This document shows, piece by piece, positions 16,338 through 22,198 of a stretch of 22,198 nucleotides of DNA. Source of the DNA: Clostridiales bacterium UBA3953 (GTDB taxonomy: Bacteria; Bacillota; Clostridia; Oscillospirales; CAG-272). Within the stretch, counting starts at the first letter, position 1. Each line of letters opens with the position of its first letter. The position numbers and the translations under genes are program-made. The stretch lies in contig DGDL01000052.1 in the NCBI GenBank assembly GCA_002385415.1, forward strand, positions 1 to 22,198, given 5' to 3'. The notes below the pieces were generated by a model that saw nothing but the letters and a program-made list of their open reading frames with translations, was not told the origin of the DNA and did not search any database.

Positions 16338-17081
16338 TTACGCCCGTTTATGGTCTTTCGAGTTTGAAATAATTGTGCCAATATGCTCACCGACAATGGC
16401 ACGATAGATATTTGCGGGGTCGTCTATACCGAATAGCAGCATGGGGATGTTGTTTTCCATAGCGAACGATGCGGCTGTCGAATCGATGACACTCAGCCCG
16501 TCGGAGAGAATACGCATATATTCAACCTCGTTGAGCTTTACGGCATCGGGGTTTTTCTTTGGGTCGGCCGTATACACACCGTCGATGTTCTTTGCCATCA
16601 GCACAATATCTGCGTTGATTTCGGCAGCGCGAAGCACCGCGGCGGTGTCGGTTGAAAAGAATGGGTTTCCCAAACCGCATCCGAAAATGACGGTGCGACC
16701 GAGCTCGAGATGGTGAACCGCTCTGTTGCGGATATATGGCTCGGCGACCTCTTTCATTTCGATGGCGGTCATCGCGCGGGATTCCACTCCAAGCTGCTCA
16801 AGCGCGTCCTGCAGCGCGAGTGTGTTAATAGCCGTTGCAAGCATTCCCATGTGGTCTGCGCGAGTGCGATCCATTTTGGTGCCCTGTCGTCCGCGCCAAA
16901 TGTTGCCCGCACCCACGACAATACCGAACTGGACGCCGAGATCAATGCTACGTTTTATATTCACACAAATCTCGCGCACAAAATCATAGTTGAGTATGCC
17001 GGATGTAATGCCTTTTGCAAGCACCTCACCGGAAAGTTTAAGCAAAACGCGTTTAAAGCGAGGTTTGACCGTTTCTGTCAT
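16338..17081 (-). CDS. pyrH: Uridylate kinase PyrH (UMP kinase)
   Basis: PyrH phosphorylates UMP to UDP, an essential step of pyrimidine nucleotide supply, and belongs to the amino-acid kinase fold. The 247-residue product shows VLLKLSGEVL near the N-terminus, the phosphate-binding VGAGNIWRGRQG, DHMGMLATAIN, the GNPFFSTDTAA loop and a central KNIDGVYTADPKKNP. GGGAG eight bases before the ATG supports the start. It is the first gene after the tsf terminator and so probably heads its own transcript through polC. Confidence 0.98.
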   Translation of the reverse strand: MTETVKPRFKRVLLKLSGEVLAKGITSGILNYDFVREICVNIKRSIDLGVQFGIVVGAGNIWRGRQGTKMDRTRADHMGMLATAINTLALQDALEQLGVESRAMTAIEMKEVAEPYIRNRAVHHLELGRTVIFGCGLGNPFFSTDTAAVLRAAEINADIVLMAKNIDGVYTADPKKNPDAVKLNEVEYMRILSDGLSVIDSTAASFAMENNIPMLLFGIDDPANIYRAIVGEHIGTIISNSKDHKRA

Positions 17082-17180
17082 CAGTTAATCTCCCAGCCTT
17101 TTAAGACTTAAAATATTTTACCATTACTATTTTGAAAAGGCAATAGTCAATTTGTTAATATATGCTCCGATTTGCACAGC

Positions 17181-17186
17181 ATTATA
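17181..17186 (-). promoter_or_regulatory. Possible -10 element of a pyrH operon promoter
   Basis: TATAAT on the minus strand lies about 95 bases before the pyrH ATG, in the spacer after the tsf terminator, where a new promoter would be expected. No good -35 is seen 16-18 bases upstream, so the call is tentative. A separate TTGACT at 17145-17150 could be the -35 of a second, weaker promoter nearer the gene. Confidence 0.35.
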
Positions 17187-17304
17187 CATAAATTCCCTGA
17201 TATTTTCGGTTATATTTGCCATGCATGCACAAAAATAGCGGGGCAATTTATAATATTGCTATATTCAGAATCCGCTATCCATATTTTGGACGCTTTTTTC
17301 CTAT

Positions 17305-17351
17305 AAAAATCCCGTCGCCGACCGCTGCACGGCGGCCGGTAACGGGATTTT
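17305..17351 (-). terminator. Rho-independent terminator after tsf
   Basis: On the transcript strand AAAATCCCGT (17351-17342) pairs with ACGGGATTTT (17315-17306), with a smaller CCG-CCGC/GCGG-CGG helix nested inside, and the 3' arm runs into TTTTT. It lies 14 bases after the tsf stop. It should separate the rpsB-tsf transcript from the pyrH-to-polC genes, at least in part. Confidence 0.88.
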
Positions 17352-17365
17352 ATTTCTATATTTTG

Positions 17366-18304
17366 TTAGTCTTTATTGCCGCTAACCATGTTAGCGATTT
17401 CTTCTGCGAAGTTGTCCTCGCGCTTCTGGAGCCCTTCGCCCTTGTCATAGCGATAGAACGAATGGAGCTTGACCGGGCCGATTTCCTTTGCGACGCTCTC
17501 TACATACTGGGCGACCGTCATGGAGTCGTCCTTAACATAGCTCTGATCGGCCAAGACATTGTTTTCATAGAATTTTTCAAGGCGGCCGGTCACCATCTTT
17601 TCAATGATTTCCTGCGGCTTATTTGCGTTTTTGGGGTCGTTCTTTATCTGAGTGATAAGGATTTCCTTCTCCTCGTCCATAACGGACTGCGGAACATCGC
17701 TGCGATTGGTATACTGGCAGTTCATTGCAGCTACCTGCAGAGCGACGTTCTTTGCCATCTCAGCAAACTCGGGCTTTGCAGCAACTTCATCGTCGGCGTC
17801 AAATTTGACGATAACGCCGGTTTCACCACCGCCGTGGATATAGGTGGACATTGCGCCCTTGACAATTACAAAGCGGCGGATGCTCAGGTTTTCCCTGATG
17901 GTGAATATTTTATCATTGAGCGCCTGCTCAACGGTTGTATCGCTGCCGTCGAACTTGCATGCCATAAGCGCGTCCATATCGGCAGGTTCATTGGCAAGAA
18001 TGGTTCTCAGTACACCGCGGACAAACTCACGGAAGTCGGCGTTCTTTGCGACAAAGTCGGTTTCGGAGTTGACCTCGAGCATAGCCGCGGTTTTGCCGTC
18101 CTCCGATGTGAGGATGTCAACAATACCCTCGGCTGCGATGCGGTCGGCTTTCTTTGCCGCAACGGCAAGACCGCGCTCGCGCAGCAGCTTTATAGCCTCT
18201 TCAAAATCTCCGTTAGCGTCAACAAGAGCTTTCTTGCAGTCCATCATGCCGCAGCCGGTTTTGGCACGCAGCTCGGACACTGCTTTTGCTGTTATTTTTG
18301 ACAT
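17366..18304 (-). CDS. tsf: Translation elongation factor Ts
   Basis: EF-Ts exchanges GDP for GTP on EF-Tu. The 312-residue product starts with the UBA-like domain VSELRAKTGCGMMDCKKAL and has the EF-Tu-contacting TDFVAKN motif in VNSETDFVAKNADF (about residues 79-92), followed by the core repeats and a C-terminal module. GGGAG nine bases before the ATG is the ribosome binding site. It follows rpsB after 116 bases with a strong hairpin between them, and a terminator follows directly. Confidence 0.98.
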   Translation of the reverse strand: MSKITAKAVSELRAKTGCGMMDCKKALVDANGDFEEAIKLLRERGLAVAAKKADRIAAEGIVDILTSEDGKTAAMLEVNSETDFVAKNADFREFVRGVLRTILANEPADMDALMACKFDGSDTTVEQALNDKIFTIRENLSIRRFVIVKGAMSTYIHGGGETGVIVKFDADDEVAAKPEFAEMAKNVALQVAAMNCQYTNRSDVPQSVMDEEKEILITQIKNDPKNANKPQEIIEKMVTGRLEKFYENNVLADQSYVKDDSMTVAQYVESVAKEIGPVKLHSFYRYDKGEGLQKREDNFAEEIANMVSGNKD

Positions 18305-18350
18305 TTATCTCTATCTCCCGTTTTTTATTATATCGTTTAGTCACAAACAT

Positions 18351-18370
18351 GGCGGGGGCGAACCCCCGCC
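18351..18370 (-). promoter_or_regulatory. GC-rich hairpin between rpsB and tsf
   Basis: GGCGGGGG and CCCCCGCC form a perfect 8-bp stem with a TTCG tetraloop on the transcript strand. It lies 50 bases after the rpsB stop and 46 before the tsf start. No U-tract follows, so full termination is unlikely. A UUCG-closed stem of this kind is very stable and could protect the rpsB message from 3' decay or cause partial attenuation before tsf (inference). Confidence 0.7.
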
Positions 18371-18420
18371 CAAAGCATCACTCTTACTCTCGGCGAAAAA
18401 CAAAAGACGCAGCGGTTATT

Positions 18421-19179
18421 TTAGTTTGCTTCAGCGAGTTCGACATCCTCTTCGGCTTCTGTTTCGGGGTTATCGGTTTCAGCCTCATCGAACTGTTCGC
18501 CCTGGCGTCCTTCGACAACCGCGTCGGCAATGAGGCTGGTAACCAGCTTGATTGCGCGGATAGCGTCGTCGTTGCCCGGGATAATATAATCGATTTCGTC
18601 CGGATCACAGTTAGTATCGACAATAGCGATAATGGGTATACCGAGCTTTCTCGCTTCGGCAACGGCGATCTTTTCCCTGCGCGGGTCAACTACATACACC
18701 GCGTCGGGCAAACCGGGCATATCCTTGATACCGCCATAGTTGCGTTCAAGGTCCTGCATTTCCTTCATGAGTGCGGCGACTTCCTTTTTGGGAAGCAGGT
18801 CAAATGTGCCGTCCTCTGCCATTTTGTTGAGGTTGTTGAGGCGCTGGATGCTCTTTTTGATGGTCTTGTAGTTGGTCAACATGCCGCCCGGCCAGCGCAT
18901 ATTGACATAATACATGCCGCAGCGGGTTGCCTCTTCACGGATAGAGTCGGCAGCCTGTTTCTTTGTACCGATGAACAGCAGCGATCCGCCGGATGCTGCC
19001 AGGTCGCGCACGAACATATACGCCTCGTCAAACTTTTTGACGGTTTTCTGAAGGTCGATGATATAAATGCCGTTGCGCTCCGTGAAGATGTATTCCGCCA
19101 TCTTCGGGTTCCAGCGACGGGTATGGTGTCCGAAATGAACACCGGCTTCAAGAAGTTGTTTAATGTTGACGATTGACAA
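18421..19179 (-). CDS. rpsB: 30S ribosomal protein S2, TTG start
   Basis: S2 is a late-binding protein of the small ribosomal subunit, contacting 16S rRNA and S1-type partners. The 252-residue product shows LLEAGVHFGHHTRRWNPKM at the N-terminus, RNGIYIIDLQKT, FIGTKKQA, RWPGGMLTN, LPDAVYVVDPRRE and PIIAIVDTNCDPD. An acidic tail of about 30 residues (rich in Glu and Asp) closes it. The start codon is TTG (19179-19177), supported by a full AAGGAGG seven bases upstream and by homology: SIVNIKQLLEAG is the expected beginning. It is the first gene of the rpsB-tsf unit, with a promoter and a long structured leader upstream. Confidence 0.98.
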   Translation of the reverse strand: MSIVNIKQLLEAGVHFGHHTRRWNPKMAEYIFTERNGIYIIDLQKTVKKFDEAYMFVRDLAASGGSLLFIGTKKQAADSIREEATRCGMYYVNMRWPGGMLTNYKTIKKSIQRLNNLNKMAEDGTFDLLPKKEVAALMKEMQDLERNYGGIKDMPGLPDAVYVVDPRREKIAVAEARKLGIPIIAIVDTNCDPDEIDYIIPGNDDAIRAIKLVTSLIADAVVEGRQGEQFDEAETDNPETEAEEDVELAEAN

Positions 19180-19192
19180 AAGGTTTCCTCCT

Positions 19193-19332
19193 TCGGTTAG
19201 ACCTCCACCGCGCGTTCGGCCTGCATAAAGGATTTACAAACCGTTTTCGGGACACTACACCTGCTCCGCAAAAGCGGCGTGCGGTTTGCAGTGTCCACCG
19301 GAAGACGCGCTGTGTGTGTTGATTTTTGTCAC
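19193..19332 (-). promoter_or_regulatory. Structured 5' leader of rpsB, possible r-protein autoregulation element
   Basis: Between the predicted start of transcription and the AAGGAGG of rpsB lie about 140 bases with two helices that cross. GGACACT (19296-19290) pairs with AGTGTCC (19256-19250), and the adjacent GCAAACCG (19289-19282) pairs with CGGTTTGT (19243-19236, one G-U). A small CCGC-TTTT-GCGG hairpin lies in the loop. The order A-B-A'-B' means a pseudoknot or two exclusive folds. In E. coli, S2 represses its own operon through the rpsB leader; whether this unrelated leader works similarly is inference. Confidence 0.5.
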
Positions 19333-19338
19333 CGGCAT

Positions 19339-19367
19339 ATTATATCATGCCGAAATTATTATTGCAA
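19339..19367 (-). promoter_or_regulatory. Sigma-A-type promoter of rpsB-tsf
   Basis: On the minus strand, -35 TTGCAA (19367-19362) and a perfect -10 TATAAT (19344-19339) are separated by exactly 17 bases. Transcription should start near 19332. AT-rich sequence upstream of the -35 could act as an UP element, which would suit a ribosomal protein operon. Confidence 0.82.
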
Positions 19368-19476
19368 CTGTTTTATCGTCAAAAATTCTGTGTTTACAAA
19401 TATTTTACACCTTTGTGCCGAAAAAGAGCGCCGCGCACCTCCAAAAAACGATGCGTGCTTTTCCGGTATCATGATT

Positions 19477-19761
19477 TCAAAGGATTCTGAATTTCTTTTT
19501 TTCGAATTTAAGACTGCGTGGCAGCGGCGGTTCCGGAGCGCGAACGAGTATTGTTTCATCGCCTATCCGCTCCACGCACTCCCATGGAATGACGACCTCT
19601 TCAGTCTTTCCGAACAGCGAACGACATTCCCCGGAGGCGACAAGCGAGATAACCCTGCCGCTTGTGACATCCACTTCGACATCCACAACATAACCAAGTC
19701 TTGCCCCGTTGCATATATTTATTATTTCCTTATCCCTCAAATCGCTTATACAGCAGCTCAT
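19477..19761 (-). CDS. YlmC/YmxH family sporulation-associated PRC-barrel protein
   Basis: The 94-residue product begins MSCCISDLRDKEIINICNGA and continues RLGYVVDVEVDVTSGRVISL, then VIPWECVERIGDETILV. These are the hallmarks of the small YlmC/YmxH family, a PRC-barrel-like domain found in spore-forming Firmicutes and named for sporulation; the biochemical role is unknown. GGAGG lies seven bases before the ATG. The last residues (RSLKFEKKKFRIL) form a basic tail. It lies upstream of rpsB on the same strand but is separated from it by the rpsB promoter and leader, and is divergent from the HAD gene. It suggests that the host is, or descends from, a spore former. Confidence 0.85.
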   Translation of the reverse strand: MSCCISDLRDKEIINICNGARLGYVVDVEVDVTSGRVISLVASGECRSLFGKTEEVVIPWECVERIGDETILVRAPEPPLPRSLKFEKKKFRIL

Positions 19762-19833
19762 ACCCTTCCCTCCGCGTTAACCGTGTGTTAATAATTCGAC
19801 GCTATACTATATGTTAAAATTTTTCAAGTTATG

Positions 19834-19849
19834 TTTACGTAACTGTAAA
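19834..19849. promoter_or_regulatory. Palindromic candidate operator in the ymxH/HAD divergent spacer
   Basis: TTTAC (19834-19838) and GTAAA (19845-19849) form an inverted repeat, and the left part also contains the perfect 8-base palindrome TTACGTAA (19835-19842). It lies 13 bases before the HAD start codon, so it may be an operator or only an AT-rich coincidence. Confidence 0.25.
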
Positions 19850-19862
19850 TACGAGGTGCAGG

Positions 19863-20537
19863 ATGGATTTTTCCCGATACAAAGCGTGGATTTTCGACTT
19901 TGACTACACTCTGTGTGATGCGACACATGGTATTGTGCTGGCGTATAACCGGACATTTCGCGAGTTTGGGTTCCCCGAGCAGCCGGAGGACACTATTCGG
20001 TCAACGGTAGGCTTGACGGTGCCCGAGAGCTTTATGATAATGACCGGCTCGACCGACAACGAGCTTGCCGGACGTTTTTTTGAAAGTTTCGTCCGGACAG
20101 CCGACAAGATTATGACCGCGCACACCGAGTATCTGCCCGGAGCGCGCGGGTTTCTTTTGGCGCTTTACTCGGCCGGCAAGCCGCGTGCCGTCGTCACGAC
20201 CAAAATGTCTTATCGCATTGTCGATTTTTTCGAAAAACAGGGCGAACCCGAGCTTATTGATTTCGTGATCGGATACCAAGAGGTCGAGGAAAGAAAGCCG
20301 GCACCCGACGGGCTTTGTGCCGCGCGCGCCAAACTTGAGCGCGACTACGGAGTTGACGGGTGTGCCATAGTTTACGTCGGCGACAACGAGGTCGACGCGC
20401 GAGCCGCACAGGCGGCGGGCATGGATTTTATCGGCGTCACGACCGGGACGACGCCGGCGGAAATCCTGTCCTCATACCCGCACATTGCGGTGGTGTCGGG
20501 CATATCCGAGCTGCTGCATCTGACGGAAAACGCATAG
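19863..20537 (+). CDS. HAD-superfamily hydrolase, phosphoglycolate phosphatase-like
   Basis: This 224-residue protein is a haloacid dehalogenase-type phosphatase of the Gph/PGP-like group; the real substrate cannot be read from the sequence. Motif I is FDFDYTLCD, with nucleophile D12 and acid/base D14 (a Tyr replaces the more common Gly). A helical C1-type cap follows (about 20-95), then motif II in VVTTKMS, motif III Lys in RKPAPDG (about K145) and motif IV YVGDNEVDARAA (about 171-182). GAGG six bases before the ATG supports the start. It is a single-gene unit: divergent from ymxH on its left and closed by a terminator on its right. Confidence 0.9.
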   Translation: MDFSRYKAWIFDFDYTLCDATHGIVLAYNRTFREFGFPEQPEDTIRSTVGLTVPESFMIMTGSTDNELAGRFFESFVRTADKIMTAHTEYLPGARGFLLALYSAGKPRAVVTTKMSYRIVDFFEKQGEPELIDFVIGYQEVEERKPAPDGLCAARAKLERDYGVDGCAIVYVGDNEVDARAAQAAGMDFIGVTTGTTPAEILSSYPHIAVVSGISELLHLTENA

Positions 20538-20639
20538 CACAAGTCTGCGCGCAAATACCGCGCTTTTGTCGCTATATTGCCGCGACTTGGGACAGTAGCA
20601 CATAATATTTCCCCCACCTGGGATTTCGGCGCATAAAGC

Positions 20640-20677
20640 AAGCCTCCGTGCAGGAACTGCTGCATCGGAGGCTTTTT
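20640..20677. terminator. Rho-independent terminator between convergent genes
   Basis: AAGCCTCCG (20640-20648) pairs with CGGAGGCTT (20666-20674) and is followed on the plus strand by TTTTTGTG, a standard terminator for the HAD gene. On the minus strand the same stem lies 17 bases after the permease stop and is followed by GCTTTATG, so it may also end that transcript, less efficiently. Confidence 0.88.
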
Positions 20678-20693
20678 GTGTTACCATGAAGTT

Positions 20694-22198
20694 CTACATA
20701 TTTTCGAAACGCTTTACGCCGCTCGTCGTAATCCAGGCATATATGGCTGCAGTTGCGACGGCAAACGCGGCGGTGCATAAAATCAGATACAGCTCAACCG
20801 GCATGACAGAGTGTGCGGGGATAAACAGTATCGCAGGCACTGCGCCTATTGCCATTCCGCCGAGAACAGCCACCATGACAGAGGCGCTTTGCTTTACTAC
20901 CATCGTTTCGTTTACCCAGTCAAACCGCGGGAAGACTATGTTCATCGCCATGCCGAAAACCGCGGTAAAAAACGTAATCACAGATGGCAAAACAATAACA
21001 AGCACTTTCTCTATCGCGCTGAGCGGGAGCACAAATGCCAAAACCGCGCCGGAGACCACAACACAGGGCAGGCATACAATCAGATTGCAGGCTATTTTGG
21101 CGCGATAGATTTCCTTTGGGGGTATCGGATGCGCTTTCAAAATCCAAAGGTTTTTTCCTTCAAGCGAGAGCGAAGGCGCCGCTATATTGCTCATCAGCGC
21201 GCAGTATCCGAGCGCCAGGCAAAGCCCCGGCGCAAGCAGCTTTTCTCCGTCGGGAATTGTTGCCACCATCACCAAAATCCGTTCGGGCTGGAAGGCTATA
21301 TAGCCTGATAAAATCAACATTAATATCACGCCTATAGCGCAGTTTATAAAGTATATGGGCAGCGTAAAGAACCGTATCAACTCTTTGCGCACCAGTGCCG
21401 CAAATCCGCTTGATACCTTCATTTCGCGTTTGCGATATACGGCTCTGGCAACGTTTTTGCTGGATGTGGCCAGCTTGATAAAGTTTCGCGTAAGTATAAA
21501 GTAGGTTACGGCAAACGGTACCAGACACCACAGCGCAAACAGCCCGAGGTGTGCAAGGCCGGACAGCCCGCCCGTTGCAATCGACATGCCGTAGCTGTAT
21601 ATCGGCGGCACAGCTTTGCGAATGGCCGCTGCGATAGACTCGCCTTCCATTATTAGGCGGCTTATATATTTGGTGAGATTGCTGTACATCCACATGTAAA
21701 GTCCGATGAACACGAACATAAACAGTGTGGTGAGGAGATTTTTTGCGGGCAGCTTCGATATGATCAGGCTTGCGAGCCAGCTAAAAAGCGTCCCTATGGA
21801 AAGCATAAGCAGCAGCAAGAGCAGCGTTGCAAAAACAAGCGCATGCACCCCCTGTACCGTCAGCCCGCCGCCGTATATGGCGTAAACCACGCCGGCCGGT
21901 ATCATGATAATTGCCGTGTACATAAACTCAAGTACAACAATTATAACAAGCCGGCTGGCAAGTATGAACGACGGGGGGATGGGCATGGGGAGCAGCAGCT
22001 CGTTGTCGCTGGCGTCGAAAAGCTCCTTTTGGATGGTGAAAATAGTGCCCATTATGCTGAAGACGGCAGCGAGAAGCGCAGCTATCGAAAAATACAGCCA
22101 CCCGAGCCCGGCTTCGGACAACGGGCCAGCCATGGTATGCATCATTGTGCCCATCGAAAACAAGAGCATCGAGACAATGTAAACGGCAAGCACCGCAA
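20694..22198 (-). CDS. ABC-2-like transporter permease, 5' end outside the window (partial)
   Basis: The frame is open from the right edge to a TAG at 20694-20696, giving about 501 residues with roughly ten to twelve hydrophobic segments in two halves. A cytoplasmic loop in the middle (about residues 235-275) is basic and includes RAVYRKREMKVSSGF and LVRKELIRFF, which resembles the fused-duplicate layout of large ABC-2-type exporter permeases. No ATP-binding motif is present, so an ATPase partner would be encoded upstream, beyond the window. A GTG at 22193-22191 could serve as a start, but the frame continues past it with no stop before the edge, so the true start probably lies further right. 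The substrate is unknown. Confidence 0.75.
   Translation of the reverse strand, partial: AVLAVYIVSMLLFSMGTMMHTMAGPLSEAGLGWLYFSIAALLAAVFSIMGTIFTIQKELFDASDNELLLPMPIPPSFILASRLVIIVVLEFMYTAIIMIPAGVVYAIYGGGLTVQGVHALVFATLLLLLLMLSIGTLFSWLASLIISKLPAKNLLTTLFMFVFIGLYMWMYSNLTKYISRLIMEGESIAAAIRKAVPPIYSYGMSIATGGLSGLAHLGLFALWCLVPFAVTYFILTRNFIKLATSSKNVARAVYRKREMKVSSGFAALVRKELIRFFTLPIYFINCAIGVILMLILSGYIAFQPERILVMVATIPDGEKLLAPGLCLALGYCALMSNIAAPSLSLEGKNLWILKAHPIPPKEIYRAKIACNLIVCLPCVVVSGAVLAFVLPLSAIEKVLVIVLPSVITFFTAVFGMAMNIVFPRFDWVNETMVVKQSASVMVAVLGGMAIGAVPAILFIPAHSVMPVELYLILCTAAFAVATAAIYAWITTSGVKRFENM

Noticed and set aside
17216..18301. A 361-codon open frame opposite tsf
   Set aside because: It is the reverse reading of EF-Ts codons and runs through the tsf terminator; it has no recognisable domain.
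18325..18335. TATAAT-like sequence upstream of tsf as an internal promoter
   Set aside because: No -35 hexamer stands at a suitable distance; the upstream bases are part of the GC hairpin.
20538..20639. Possible small RNA after the HAD gene, based on CAAGTC/GACTTG and GTCGC/GCGAC inverted repeats
   Set aside because: The short arms overlap and compete, no promoter is seen, and the region reads as the 3' untranslated part before the terminator.

Overview
The window reads as a chromosomal housekeeping region from a Gram-positive, Firmicutes-type bacterium, most likely a class Clostridia member (perhaps an uncultured Oscillospirales-like lineage; rank inferred only). The grounds are a PolC-type replicative polymerase with an exonuclease inserted in its PHP domain, a YlmC/YmxH-type sporulation protein next to rpsB, mostly AGGAGG-like ribosome binding sites, and the classic order rpsB-tsf-pyrH-frr-uppS-cdsA-dxr-rseP-ispG-polC. 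I see no rRNA, tRNA, CRISPR array, insertion sequence, phage gene or sign of recent transfer.

Layout. Bases 1-5751 read rightward: the tail of an unidentified gene, then uvrB and uvrA (nucleotide excision repair) and a small gene resembling the zinc-dependent phospholipase C fold family. A convergent gap (5752-6059) holds a hairpin terminator that may serve both strands. Bases 6060-19179 read leftward: rpsB and tsf (translation), a terminator after tsf, then pyrH (UMP kinase), frr (ribosome recycling), uppS and cdsA (undecaprenyl-PP and CDP-diacylglycerol synthesis), dxr and ispG (two MEP-pathway isoprenoid enzymes), rseP (site-2 protease) and polC. Isoprenoid precursors from dxr and ispG supply UppS, so the cluster joins translation, membrane and cell-wall lipid supply, envelope proteolysis and replication. 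Leftward ymxH (19477-19761) precedes rpsB. It diverges from a rightward HAD phosphatase gene (19863-20537), whose terminator also faces a leftward, 5'-truncated ABC-type membrane permease running off the window.

No obviously new multi-gene system is present. The points worth a second look are regulatory or at the level of translation: rseP appears to start at ATT with an ideal Shine-Dalgarno; rpsB starts at TTG behind a near-consensus promoter and a roughly 150-nt leader with two crossing helices; compact GC-rich hairpins sit between rseP/ispG and rpsB/tsf; the cdsA start is ambiguous; and uvrB has no visible ribosome binding site. These are readings of sequence by eye, not computed results.
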